Assembly: GCF_013204795.1 (NCBI RefSeq)
Contig: NZ_JABMKW010000016.1
Coordinates: forward strand, 434,001-498,000
From: Pedobacter panaciterrae
Lineage (GTDB): Bacteria; Bacteroidota; Bacteroidia; Sphingobacteriales; Sphingobacteriaceae
Direction of reading: 5' to 3'
Length of the DNA stretch: 64,000 nt
Part shown: positions 1-7,983 of the stretch, piece after piece
Layout: each line of letters starts with the position of its first letter
Numbering within the stretch: the first letter of the stretch is position 1
Made by a program: the position numbers and the translations under genes
Notes under the pieces: generated by a model
Told to the model about the DNA's origin: nothing
What the model saw: the letters and a program-made list of their open reading frames with translations, nothing else
The model's database searches: none

Positions 1-223
1 CATTTTTAACCTCAGGTATCGTTTCACAAACTATAACACTTGCACCAGCTTCAATGGTAGCCTGAATAAAAGCATGCCCGTCAGACAAAGTACCTTTAAC
101 AGCAAAAAACACAACATCCTTAACAACCTGACGCGAATCAAACACCAAAGCGCTAACCTCCCTGTTGGTTGATCCAACCAGGTTTGTTATTGCTACTCCA
201 TATAAAACTTCCTGCAACTGCAT
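1..223 (-). CDS. murE: UDP-N-acetylmuramoyl-tripeptide synthetase MurE, N-terminal part (cut by window edge)
   Basis: Only the first 74 codons are present, and the gene continues past base 1. The protein begins MQLQEVLYGVAI and then shows DSR, VFFAVKG and DGHAFI, the pattern of the N-terminal Mur ligase domain that binds the UDP-muramoyl substrate. MurE adds the third amino acid (meso-diaminopimelate in most Gram-negatives) to UDP-MurNAc-L-Ala-D-Glu in the cytoplasm, using ATP. The start ATG lies 1 base after the stop of the transpeptidase gene, so the two are almost certainly co-transcribed and perhaps translationally coupled. The order ftsI-murE is the classic dcw order. The family call rests on the N-terminal motifs and on context; the ATP-binding and ligase domains are out of view. 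Confidence 0.88.
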   Translation of the reverse strand, partial: MQLQEVLYGVAITNLVGSTNREVSALVFDSRQVVKDVVFFAVKGTLSDGHAFIQATIEAGASVIVCETIPEVKN

Positions 224-224
224 C

Positions 225-2321
225 CTATTGTAATTCAAGTTGAACTAATAATCCTCTTCCTATTCTATTTCCGGCAGGAATAGACTGCGCTATAACCTTA
301 CCACCACCTTTTACCCTGGTTTTTAAACCTGCATTACCCAACAGGTATAAAGCATCTTTTAAACCCATCCCCTTTACATCAGGCATCACCCCTTTTACGG
401 CAGCATGCTCTTCGTAAGGAACGCCGTTATTGGTATCAATACCACTTACAGACCTATCTGCATAAAGCGCTTTAATACCCAGGGCTTTGTAAATCTTTTT
501 AACCGCTTTACTCTCGCCCACCTTCGCTTCGGGAGCCTTGGTATTACCTACCAGGTGATTTGGAATATCGTTGTACATTTCCATATCGCTGGCATAAATG
601 CGATCAGCAATCTCTTTAAATACCGGCCCGGCAACTGCCGCACCATAGTATCCATTTTTAGGGCCGTTAATGGCCACCATAATGGAGTATTTAGGCTTAT
701 CAGCAGGGAAATAACCGCAAAAAGAAGCCTGATAGCTTTTCTTAGCTTTATAACCTTTATTACCATCAGCTACCTGAGCGGTACCTGTTTTACCGGCTAC
801 CCTGTACAATGGCGATCCCATTTGCTTACCGGTACCTTTAGTAACTACCGATTCGAGCATTGCCTGTAATTTTTTAACCGTTTTCTCAGAGCAAACCCGT
901 TCCGAGATCACCCTTGCTCTGAACTGCTCAATCGGATTACCCAGTCTGCGGATTTCCTTAACAAAAATTGGCGCTATATACTTACCATCATTAGCAATGG
1001 CATTATAAAAGGTTAGCATTTGCAAAGGCGTAATCTGCATTTCATAGCCATAAGCCATTTGAGGCAGGGTCATGTTTTTATTCCAGCTTTTAAACGAAGG
1101 ATTTTTTATCACGGGTTTAGTTTCTCCCGGTATCTGCAATCCAAGTCTTTCATTCATATGAATATCATACAGGTGATCTGTAAATTGCGATGGATTATCC
1201 TGATAAGCCGCATTCACCAATTTAGCCACAGCTGTATTTGCCGATTGCTCAAAGGCCTTCATTACCGTAACCGTTCCAATACCACCATGCGAATCCTTAA
1301 TGGTATGTCCCGGAATCCTGTAATACCCATCTCCTGTCGCTACCATGGTATTGGTATCTACTTTATTATCTTCCAGCAGCGCCATGTACGAAGCCAGTTT
1401 AAAGGTCGATCCAGGATCCTGACTGCCACCAATGGCATAGTTAAACTTCTCTTCGTAAACCCCTTCTTTAACCCTTGTGTAATTGGCAACCGCCCTTACC
1501 TCGCCAGTAGTAACCTCCATTAATATCACCGTTCCGTGATCAGCATCGCTTATTTTCAATTGTTTTTCCAACGCGCTTTGCGCCAGATCCTGCATGTTAA
1601 TGTCAATGGTCGAAATAATATCGGCACCCTCTTTAGGTGCTACCTCAGCTTCATCATTAACAGGCATCCAAACCCCACCTGATATTCTCTGAACCAGTCT
1701 TTTTCCGCTTTCACCATTAATATACTCACCATAAGCACCTTCTAAACCAACCCCATTGCTTACATTTTCATTTTTATAACCAATAGTTCTTGCGGCCAGG
1801 TATTTAAACGGCTTAATTCTTTTATTTTGCTGAACAGCAATTAAACCACCAGTATACTTCCCTACATTATATAAAGGAAATGTTCTTATGGTTTTCAATT
1901 CCTGGTATCCAACTTTACGCTTAATCAATAAATAACGAGCACTATCACGTCTGGCAGAGCGTAAATACCTCGAGTACTCTTTAGGCGTTTTATCTTTAAA
2001 GAATTGCGATAACCTTAAAGCCAGCGAATCCACCTTACTATCAAACACCTCACTATCAGCAATACCACCGGCATACATATCCATACGGAGCTCATACTCA
2101 GGAATAGAAGTTGCAAGCAAACTTCCATCGTTTGAGTAGATATTTCCACGCGCGGCTTCTACATTGATATACTTTGTAGAGAGACTATCGGCCATGGCAC
2201 GCCATTTATGTCCCTCCACAAACTGTACATCGCATAGTCTGATCAGTACTGCCACGGCAAACAGTACAATCAGTCCGAAAGACAGATAAACACGTAATAA
2301 TATGTTAGCTCTAATATTCAT
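225..2321 (-). CDS. ftsI: Division-specific peptidoglycan transpeptidase FtsI (PBP3/SpoVD type) with PASTA domain
   Basis: A class B penicillin-binding protein of 698 residues that cross-links peptide stems of septal peptidoglycan. One N-terminal membrane segment (about residues 7-29) anchors it in the inner membrane, with the rest in the periplasm. A PBP dimer domain (about 55-230) precedes the transpeptidase domain, whose three motifs are all present: S305-TFK, S360-AN and K511-TG. A single PASTA domain closes the protein (about 640-698); PASTA domains are usual in Bacteroidota and Firmicutes FtsI/SpoVD but absent from E. coli FtsI. The start overlaps the end of the ftsL-like gene by 11 bases and murE follows after 1 base, so this is a tight dcw operon. 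Nothing is truncated. Confidence 0.95.
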   Translation of the reverse strand: MNIRANILLRVYLSFGLIVLFAVAVLIRLCDVQFVEGHKWRAMADSLSTKYINVEAARGNIYSNDGSLLATSIPEYELRMDMYAGGIADSEVFDSKVDSLALRLSQFFKDKTPKEYSRYLRSARRDSARYLLIKRKVGYQELKTIRTFPLYNVGKYTGGLIAVQQNKRIKPFKYLAARTIGYKNENVSNGVGLEGAYGEYINGESGKRLVQRISGGVWMPVNDEAEVAPKEGADIISTIDINMQDLAQSALEKQLKISDADHGTVILMEVTTGEVRAVANYTRVKEGVYEEKFNYAIGGSQDPGSTFKLASYMALLEDNKVDTNTMVATGDGYYRIPGHTIKDSHGGIGTVTVMKAFEQSANTAVAKLVNAAYQDNPSQFTDHLYDIHMNERLGLQIPGETKPVIKNPSFKSWNKNMTLPQMAYGYEMQITPLQMLTFYNAIANDGKYIAPIFVKEIRRLGNPIEQFRARVISERVCSEKTVKKLQAMLESVVTKGTGKQMGSPLYRVAGKTGTAQVADGNKGYKAKKSYQASFCGYFPADKPKYSIMVAINGPKNGYYGAAVAGPVFKEIADRIYASDMEMYNDIPNHLVGNTKAPEAKVGESKAVKKIYKALGIKALYADRSVSGIDTNNGVPYEEHAAVKGVMPDVKGMGLKDALYLLGNAGLKTRVKGGGKVIAQSIPAGNRIGRGLLVQLELQ

Positions 2322-2721
2322 TACTGCTTATTACAATTTTTTTAGGCGGCTCTGTTAATTCCTTAATTCCAAGCGTATCCACCTTTTTAGCAACCTCTGT
2401 TAGTTTACTTTTGAACATCAAATCAGCTTTAAGCGATTTGTATTCCCAGCTCATTTCTTTTACCTCTTTACTTAACTGATCAATATTTCTGATGTTTTTG
2501 ATGGCCATATGGCTATTCGCGATATACAGCATTCCTAAAACCGACAGAAATATCAAAAACGGCAACATCTCTGTTGCAGCTTCCTTACTCACTACACCCT
2601 CAGTAAATAACTTTTTAAAGAACTGATTTTCAGATACAGGCTCTTTCTTCTTAATCCTGATATCCAATTCCTCTTCTTCTTCAGGCTCTTCGTCTATATG
2701 TTCCCTAAACCTGTTATTCAT
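2311..2721 (-). CDS. ftsL: FtsL-like small division protein
   Basis: A 136-residue bitopic protein. It has a charged, acidic cytoplasmic N-terminus (runs of Glu near residue 10, then KKK), one membrane helix at about residues 53-73 (MLPFLIFLSVLGMLYIANS) and a periplasmic stretch (about 75-130) whose heptad-like pattern suggests coiled coil. This is the FtsL architecture: FtsL pairs with FtsB-type proteins and recruits and activates FtsW/FtsI at the septum. Sequence similarity within FtsL is poor, so the call rests mainly on size, topology and position between rsmH and ftsI. It overlaps rsmH by 4 bases and ftsI by 11. The cytoplasmic tail of about 50 residues is longer than in E. coli FtsL, as is common in Bacteroidota. 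Confidence 0.82.
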   Translation of the reverse strand: MNNRFREHIDEEPEEEEELDIRIKKKEPVSENQFFKKLFTEGVVSKEAATEMLPFLIFLSVLGMLYIANSHMAIKNIRNIDQLSKEVKEMSWEYKSLKADLMFKSKLTEVAKKVDTLGIKELTEPPKKIVISSNEY

Positions 2722-3623
2722 AACTTCTCTCCAATCCTTAATTTCGCACTCCTGGACCTGCTATTGCGTTCCAGCTCAGCTTCATCAGCCATCACAGCTT
2801 TCCTTGTTATTACTTTAAAAGGCTTTTGTTCGTTACCAAAAAAGTCTTTATCAACCTCGCCTTTAAACTTTCCTTTAGCCAGGTAATTTTTTACCGGCCT
2901 GTCTTCCAAAGAATGGTAAGACATCACCACCAGACGTCCACCACTCTTTAGCACATCAGCAGTCTGTGCCAGAAAATTCTCCAGCACTTCTATCTCGGCA
3001 TTCACCTCGATGCGCAGGGCCTGAAAAACCTGCGCCATATATTTATTTTCTTTTCCCTTTGGAATGTGTGCCGCAACTGCCTTTTTAAAATCAGCCAGTG
3101 TTTCTATGGGGCGTTCTATTCGACCGGTCACTACAGCCTTAGCCAGCGACTTTGCATTTTTCACCTCACCATAAATACCAAATATCCTGTGCAGCTTTTC
3201 TTCAGTATAAGTATTCAACACCTCCGCAGCAGTCAGTTTACCCTGTTTGTCCATCCGCATATCTAATGTAGATTCAAACCTGGTCGAGAAGCCTCTATCC
3301 GGTTCATTAAACTGATGAGAAGAAACACCAAGATCAGCCAGAATGCCATCAACAGCTTTAAAGCCTAATAAGCGAAGGTTATTTTTAAGGAATGCGAAAT
3401 TCTGATCAACAAAATGAAAGCGCGGATCATCAATCTTATTTCTTTGTGCATCCGGATCCTGATCAAAAGCGATCAACACGCCATCTTTACCGAGATGTTT
3501 AAGGATTTCTCTCGAATGTCCGCCACCGCCAAATGTCACATCAACATACACTCCATCTGGTTTAATATTTAAACCATCGATGCACTCTTTCAACAAAACC
3601 GGAACATGGTAATTATTCTCCAT
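2718..3623 (-). CDS. rsmH: 16S rRNA (cytosine(1402)-N4)-methyltransferase RsmH
   Basis: A SAM-dependent methyltransferase of 301 residues that places N4-methyl on C1402 of 16S rRNA in the ribosomal P site. The N-terminal HVPVLLKE, the SAM-binding FGGGGHSREIL (about residues 31-41), ADLGVSSHQ (about 96-104) and RGFSTR (about 110-115) are family signatures. SYHSLEDRPVK lies near residue 235. The length fits the family (about 300-315). The gene overlaps mraZ by 11 bases and the FtsL-like gene by 4, the normal dcw order mraZ-rsmH-ftsL. No unusual features. Confidence 0.96.
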   Translation of the reverse strand: MENNYHVPVLLKECIDGLNIKPDGVYVDVTFGGGGHSREILKHLGKDGVLIAFDQDPDAQRNKIDDPRFHFVDQNFAFLKNNLRLLGFKAVDGILADLGVSSHQFNEPDRGFSTRFESTLDMRMDKQGKLTAAEVLNTYTEEKLHRIFGIYGEVKNAKSLAKAVVTGRIERPIETLADFKKAVAAHIPKGKENKYMAQVFQALRIEVNAEIEVLENFLAQTADVLKSGGRLVVMSYHSLEDRPVKNYLAKGKFKGEVDKDFFGNEQKPFKVITRKAVMADEAELERNSRSRSAKLRIGEKL

Positions 3624-4086
3624 TTTCCCTCCTGTTCTTATCCCCCATTACTTCGGCAGCAAGCAGCGCAAAGTCGGCAGGATCTTTATCAAATAATGCT
3701 TCGTATGATTTTTTAGACCAAACCTCAATCTTATCAAACTGACAAGCCAGTACCAGTTCAGTATTAATTTCAATACCTACCGATTCCATTAAAGAGTTAG
3801 GCAAATTAACCCTGCCGGTTGCGTCCAGCGTCAATTCTGTAGCACCGCGGGTAAATAATCTTATAAATTCTCTGTTTTTTTGTTCGTACGGATTCAGCTT
3901 ACTCAAGTCCTCCACTATCTTTTCCCATACTTTTTTAGGATAGATTACCAGATGTTTTTCAAAACCCCGGTTAACCACAAGTCCCTCTTGCTCAACATTA
4001 GGCAATTGTTTTTTCAGGCTCGAAGGGACCATCAAGCGGCCTTTCGCGTCTAATTTACAATCAAATTCTCCTAATAACTGAACCAT
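3613..4086 (-). CDS. mraZ: Transcriptional regulator MraZ
   Basis: A DNA-binding protein of 157 residues with two tandem AbrB/SpoVT-like swapped-hairpin domains. The first begins LLGEFDCKLDAKGRLMVPSS (residues 4-23). The second holds ELTLDATGRVNLP (about 80-92). The repeated D-x-(K/T)-GR-x-x-(V/L)-P pattern is the family hallmark. MraZ forms ring oligomers and represses the dcw operon, including its own gene, by binding short G-rich repeats in the promoter. Such repeats lie directly upstream here (see 4129-4186). It is the first gene of the operon and overlaps rsmH by 11 bases. Confidence 0.95.
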   Translation of the reverse strand: MVQLLGEFDCKLDAKGRLMVPSSLKKQLPNVEQEGLVVNRGFEKHLVIYPKKVWEKIVEDLSKLNPYEQKNREFIRLFTRGATELTLDATGRVNLPNSLMESVGIEINTELVLACQFDKIEVWSKKSYEALFDKDPADFALLAAEVMGDKNRRENGE

Positions 4087-4128
4087 TATAATATGTGCAC
4101 TTTTTATGTAGTGTAAAAATAGGTACTT

Positions 4129-4186
4129 CTACCACTTTTTACCACATTCTACCACAAAAAGTTTTCCACATATTATTTCTCTACCA
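4129..4186 (-). promoter_or_regulatory. Likely MraZ operator: 10-bp-phased GTGGTA repeats upstream of mraZ
   Basis: Read on the minus strand, GTGGTA occurs at 4149-4154, 4139-4144 and 4129-4134, exactly 10 bases apart. A degenerate GTGGAA sits at 4163-4168 and a further GTGGTA at 4181-4186. The block lies 43-100 bases upstream of the mraZ start. A TATTTTTA that could serve as the -7 element follows it on the minus strand (around 4115). Known MraZ proteins bind about 3-4 TGGG or GTGG boxes at 10-bp spacing, so autoregulation of the dcw operon is inferred. Confidence 0.75.
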
Positions 4187-4247
4187 CTTTCCCCCATATT
4201 TAGCATAAAAAGGCCATAAATCATGGTGGGAGGAAGTGGTAAACAAA

Positions 4248-4277
4248 ACAGGCGTTTCGCAAAAACGAAACGCCTGT
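4248..4277 (-). terminator. Terminator after pgk
   Basis: A perfect 12-bp stem (ACAGGCGTTTCG, 4248-4259, against 4266-4277) with the 6-base loop CAAAAA. Read on the minus strand the hairpin is followed by TTTTGTTT, a U-rich tail. It sits 22 bases past the pgk stop and upstream of the mraZ promoter, so it separates the glycolytic genes from the dcw operon. Confidence 0.8.
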
Positions 4278-4298
4278 CCTTAAAATTAGTCAGGTATA

Positions 4299-5492
4299 CT
4301 AGTCATTTATAGCCTTAACACCTGGTAATTCTTTACCTTCCATATATTCAAGCAATGCTCCACCACCGGTCGATACATAACTTACTTCATCTTCTAAATT
4401 AAACTTCGCAATTGCAGCAGCCGAATCACCACCGCCAATTAAAGAGAAAGCGCCGTTTTCTTTGGTAGCTGCAACAACTGCATCAGCAATTGCGCGTGTA
4501 CCTACCTCAAAATTAGCCATTTCAAAAACACCCATCGGGCCATTCCACAATAATGTTTTAGAGTCTTTAATGATGTTCGAGAACAATTCAGCCGTTTTCG
4601 GGCCAATATCTAATCCCATCCAGTCAGCAGGAATTTGTCCAGAATCAACTGTACCTTTTTCTGCATCATTGTCAAACTTATCAGCAATAACAGTATCTAC
4701 AGGTAAAACAAGGTTTACACCTTTGGCCTTAGCTTTATCTAACAACTCAAGGCAAAGCGCCATTCTATCTGCTTCCAACAATGAGGTACCAATTTCACCA
4801 CCTTGTGCTTTAGCAAAAGTATAAGCCATACCACCACCTATAATCAGGTTGTCTACTTTTTCAAGCAAACTTTCAATTAATAAGATCTTGTCCGAAACCT
4901 TAGCACCACCCATAATAGCGGTAAAAGGTCTAACAGCACCATGATTTACTTTTTCAGCATTTTTCAATTCTTCAGCCATTAAATAACCGAAATATTTTGC
5001 GTTAGGAAAAAACTCAGCAACAATAGCAGTTGATGCATGTGCACGGTGCGCAGTACCAAAAGCGTCGTTTACATATACATTTCCAAGTTTCGATAACTTT
5101 TCAGCAAAGGCTTTATCACCTTTTTCTTCTTCTTTATAAAAACGCAGGTTCTCTAATAAAAGAACTTGTCCCGGAACTAGGTTTTTAGCCTTTTCTACGG
5201 CTTCAGCACCAATACAATCATTAGCAAACTTCACCTCAAGATCCAGCATTCTTGAAAGGTCACCTAAAATGTGTTTCAAAGAATTTTTATCATCCGGACC
5301 ATCTTTTGGTCTGCCAAGGTGAGACATTAGAATAACACTACCGCCATCATTTAAAATTTTATTGATTGTAGGTAGCGCTGCACGCATTCTTTTATCATCA
5401 GTAATATTAAAATCTTTATCCAAAGGGACGTTAAAGTCAACTCTGACTAAAGCTTTCTTATCTGCAAAGTTGCATTGATCTATTGTTCTCAT
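4299..5492 (-). CDS. pgk: Phosphoglycerate kinase
   Basis: A 397-residue cytoplasmic enzyme of glycolysis that transfers phosphate from 1,3-bisphosphoglycerate to ADP. Seen are the N-terminal signature [10 protein letters not shown] (about residues 17-26), SHLGRP (about 59-64), the mid-protein [19 protein letters not shown], and the C-terminal nucleotide site NGPMGVFE with GGGDSAAA. The length is normal for bacterial Pgk. gap lies upstream on the same strand with an 87-base gap that holds a candidate -7 element, so pgk may be expressed both with gap and from its own promoter. A strong hairpin ends the unit. Confidence 0.97.
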   Translation of the reverse strand: MRTIDQCNFADKKALVRVDFNVPLDKDFNITDDKRMRAALPTINKILNDGGSVILMSHLGRPKDGPDDKNSLKHILGDLSRMLDLEVKFANDCIGAEAVEKAKNLVPGQVLLLENLRFYKEEEKGDKAFAEKLSKLGNVYVNDAFGTAHRAHASTAIVAEFFPNAKYFGYLMAEELKNAEKVNHGAVRPFTAIMGGAKVSDKILLIESLLEKVDNLIIGGGMAYTFAKAQGGEIGTSLLEADRMALCLELLDKAKAKGVNLVLPVDTVIADKFDNDAEKGTVDSGQIPADWMGLDIGPKTAELFSNIIKDSKTLLWNGPMGVFEMANFEVGTRAIADAVVAATKENGAFSLIGGGDSAAAIAKFNLEDEVSYVSTGGGALLEYMEGKELPGVKAIND

Positions 5493-5564
5493 TTTTTAAA
5501 ATTATTGTTTTGTAATGGTTGGTTCTAAATTTAAGCTGTCAAATATGCCGAACTGGCGACGCGC

Positions 5565-5572
5565 CAAATATA
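5565..5572 (-). promoter_or_regulatory. Candidate -7 element for pgk
   Basis: On the minus strand this reads TATATTTG, an exact match to the Bacteroidota -7 consensus TAnnTTTG. It lies 73 bases before the pgk ATG, just past the gap stop. The -33 partner would fall inside the end of gap, and I see no clear TTTG there. Moderate support only. Confidence 0.4.
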
Positions 5573-5579
5573 AGAAGCA

Positions 5580-6575
5580 TTACCCATTATTCTTTATAAT
5601 TTTTTGCACCACATCTACCAAACGCGCAGAGTAGCCTGATTCATTATCATACCAGCCCACCACCTTTACCAGGTCGCCCACTATAGAAGTAAGCTGACTA
5701 TCAAAGATGCATGAATGCGGATTGTCTAAAATATCAACGGAAACAATCGGGTCTTCTGTATATTCCAGTATTTCGCTCATCTCATTTTCCGAAGCCTTTC
5801 TAAAAGCAGCATTAATCTCTTCTATGGTAGTTTCCTTTTTAAGGATACAGGTAAAATCGGTTAAAGAACCATTTAATACCGGAACCCTGATGCCGGCACC
5901 ACCCAGCTTACCATCCAGATGGGGAAATATATGAGTAATCGCTTTTGCCGCCCCTGTACTGGTAGGTATTATAGATGCCGATGCAGCTCTTGCCCTGCGT
6001 AAATCTTTATGTGGTGCATCGTGCAAGTTCTGGTCGCCTGTCATAGAATGAACAGTGGTGATGTAACCATCCAGAATACCCCAGTTGTCGTCCAGTATCT
6101 TAACCATTGGCGCCACGTTGTTTGTGGTACACGAAGCGTTCGAAAGCACTTCCGATTTCAAGTCTACCTCCGCATCATTTACACCAAGCACTACCATTTG
6201 CACACCCTTGTCACCACATGGAGCCGATATCAGTACCTGTTTAGCTCCTGCTTTCAAATGAAGATCAGCACCTGCCTTGCTGGCAAACTTTCCTGTCGAC
6301 TCCAATACAAGGTCAATACCCAGATCAGCCCATGGCAGTTTTTCAGGATTAGGCTCAGCATAAACAAGAATCTTCTTTCCATTAATGATCAAGCTGTCAT
6401 TTTCAAATTTTACAGTACCCTTAAAACCTCTGTGTACGGTATCATATTTAAAAAGATGGGCTAAAGTAGCCGGATCTCCCAGATCATTGATGGCAACAAC
6501 GTTGATGTTTTTTTCGATAGCAGTACGCAGAAAGATGCGTCCGATCCTACCAAAACCATTAATTGCGATATTCAT
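5580..6575 (-). CDS. gap: Glyceraldehyde-3-phosphate dehydrogenase, type I
   Basis: A 331-residue tetrameric NAD(P)-dependent enzyme that oxidises and phosphorylates glyceraldehyde-3-phosphate. The N-terminal Rossmann motif INGFGRIGR (residues 4-12) binds NAD. The active site is SNASCTTN with catalytic Cys149. HSMTGDQNLHDAPH and RRARAASASIIPTSTGAA follow in the catalytic domain, and WYDNESGYSARLVD closes it. The length is usual for class I GAPDH. It precedes pgk on the same strand, so the two consecutive glycolytic steps are clustered. Confidence 0.97.
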   Translation of the reverse strand: MNIAINGFGRIGRIFLRTAIEKNINVVAINDLGDPATLAHLFKYDTVHRGFKGTVKFENDSLIINGKKILVYAEPNPEKLPWADLGIDLVLESTGKFASKAGADLHLKAGAKQVLISAPCGDKGVQMVVLGVNDAEVDLKSEVLSNASCTTNNVAPMVKILDDNWGILDGYITTVHSMTGDQNLHDAPHKDLRRARAASASIIPTSTGAAKAITHIFPHLDGKLGGAGIRVPVLNGSLTDFTCILKKETTIEEINAAFRKASENEMSEILEYTEDPIVSVDILDNPHSCIFDSQLTSIVGDLVKVVGWYDNESGYSARLVDVVQKIIKNNG

Positions 6576-6907
6576 TTTACTCGTTTTGTTCTGGGGGCAA
6601 AAGTACCTATATTCTTATTAGCAGTGGTATAATTTCCGAAGGGATTATTAAAAATTACCTCTACGTTGTACCAGCACGCTACTTTACGCATTATTGCTCC
6701 CATTTCTTCGCTATTAAAAACTGAACTCGCCATTTTTCCAGAGTATAGTACTATGGGCGTCTACTTTTTTGACGTTAATGGCGTTACCAATTAGTGTCGC
6801 TTGGCTTCCAGGCTTGAGAATTACGTCCTCTCGAATTTTTCCGTCCTCTCGAACTGCAGGGAGAGAGGACAGGCTGCTTTAAAAATGTTTTTATTGCCTC
6901 TGTTACA
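6576..6907. other. Intergenic stretch: gap promoter and a repeated GTCCTCTCGAA with a small palindrome
   Basis: No credible gene in these 332 bases. Near the gap start, 6598-6605 reads TACTTTTG on the minus strand, matching the Bacteroidota -7 consensus, but no clear -33 TTTG is found upstream of it. At 6825-6835 and 6843-6853 the 11-mer GTCCTCTCGAA is repeated in tandem. The second copy can pair GTCCTCTC (6843-6850) with GAGAGGAC (6863-6870) across a 12-base loop. No T-run follows on either strand, so a terminator for the reductase gene ending at 6908 is uncertain. Confidence 0.4.
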
Positions 6908-7459
6908 TTATCGTTTCAGATAATGAAGCGATACGCATCCCGAGTCAAGCACTCTCGAGTCCGCTAGTTTTAAACGCTGCTGCAGATCAAAACCGGTATC
7001 ATCGAACAATCTCCTTCCTTCACCAACAATAGTAGGATGAACCAGGAAATAAAACTCATCAACCAAACCAAGTGCTATCAATTCCGAAGGCAAACTTACA
7101 CCCCCAATTGAAATATTTTTGCCTGACTCCTGTTTCAGTTTTAGAACTTCGTCTCCAAGATTTGAACGAATAAGCTTCGTATTTCCTTCAACCTTATCTA
7201 ATGTTCGGGAAAAAACAACCTTATCAATGGCATCAAATGTTTGTGCAAATTCATTCACTACTTTCGTTTCCGACTGTTTCTTTGCTACATCAGGCCAATA
7301 AGGAACCATCAGCTCATAGGTCTTGCGCCCATAAATAATGAGGTCAACGTCCCGCATGAGGTCCGTAAAATACTCATGGGTTTCTCCTCCGCCACCGAAT
7401 TTGGTATGATCGCAACAACCATCCGCGCTCAGATTAATACCATAGATTACCTTTCTCAT
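6908..7459 (-). CDS. Dihydrofolate reductase-like protein (RibD C-terminal domain family)
   Basis: A 183-residue single-domain cytoplasmic protein with the dihydrofolate-reductase fold found in the C-terminal half of RibD. Seen are MRKVIYGINLSADGCCD at the N-terminus, DLIIYGRKTYELM (about residues 39-51), VVFSRTL (about 81-87), ISIGGVSLPSELI (about 116-128) and VHPTIVGEGRRLF near residue 140. The family includes many small NADPH-dependent reductases of unknown substrate, often loosely annotated 'dihydrofolate reductase'. True FolA is unlikely, because the catalytic acid and folate motifs are not evident. It stands alone and ends 332 bases from gap. The substrate cannot be named. Confidence 0.85.
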   Translation of the reverse strand: MRKVIYGINLSADGCCDHTKFGGGGETHEYFTDLMRDVDLIIYGRKTYELMVPYWPDVAKKQSETKVVNEFAQTFDAIDKVVFSRTLDKVEGNTKLIRSNLGDEVLKLKQESGKNISIGGVSLPSELIALGLVDEFYFLVHPTIVGEGRRLFDDTGFDLQQRLKLADSRVLDSGCVSLHYLKR

Positions 7460-7614
7460 AAATTAAAGATAACAAGAATCCACCACTCTCTTCAAGGGCA
7501 AGCCGGACAAAATAAAGGGGCATTTACGCCAAAAGTACCACCCTTACCCTTTCTCACATTTCACGCATACTTTCAATATCTATTATTACATTTATATCTA
7601 CTAACTTCAAAATT

Positions 7615-7983
7615 ATGGCATCACGTATATCAGGCATTGGCGGTATTTTCTTCCGCTCTAAAAACCAGGAAGCACTTGCAGATTGGTATGAAAAACACTT
7701 TGGCATCAACTCCATGAAAACCGGGTACATCTGGGATCAGGAAGCAGGCCCTACCGTGTTTTCTCCTTTTGCCCAAAACACAGATTATTTCGGCAACGAT
7801 CAGCAACAGTTCATGCTCAACTTCCGCGTAAACAATCTGGATGAGTTGCTTGCGTTACTTAGAGAAGAAGGTGTCAAAATCGATGAGAAAACCCAGAACG
7901 AAAGCTATGGCAAATTCGCCTGGGTTTATGATCCTGAAGGCAACAAAATCGAATTGTGGGAGCCATTAAATCCAGAAGACTAA
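7615..7983 (+). CDS. VOC family protein (glyoxalase/bleomycin-resistance fold)
   Basis: A 122-residue single vicinal-oxygen-chelate domain: GIGGIFFRSKNQEALADWYE at the N-terminus, a middle strand with FMLNFRVNNLDEL, and a C-terminal KFAWVYDPEGNKIELWEP. The terminal E in the IELWEP strand and the paired beta-alpha-beta-beta-beta units fit the family. VOC proteins include glyoxalase I, fosfomycin resistance enzymes, dioxygenases and binding proteins. Nothing here decides between them, so no substrate is given. The gene overlaps the end of the convergent glycosidase gene by 4 bases. It has no operon partner on the plus strand. Confidence 0.85.
   Translation: MASRISGIGGIFFRSKNQEALADWYEKHFGINSMKTGYIWDQEAGPTVFSPFAQNTDYFGNDQQQFMLNFRVNNLDELLALLREEGVKIDEKTQNESYGKFAWVYDPEGNKIELWEPLNPED

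Noticed and set aside
405..869. Long open frame opposite ftsI
   Set aside because: Antisense of a well-supported gene, no motifs. Similar antisense frames across the other large genes are also shadows.
6843..6870. GTCCTCTC hairpin as terminator of the RibD-like gene
   Set aside because: Long 12-base loop and no T-run after it on either strand; noted as a repeat only.
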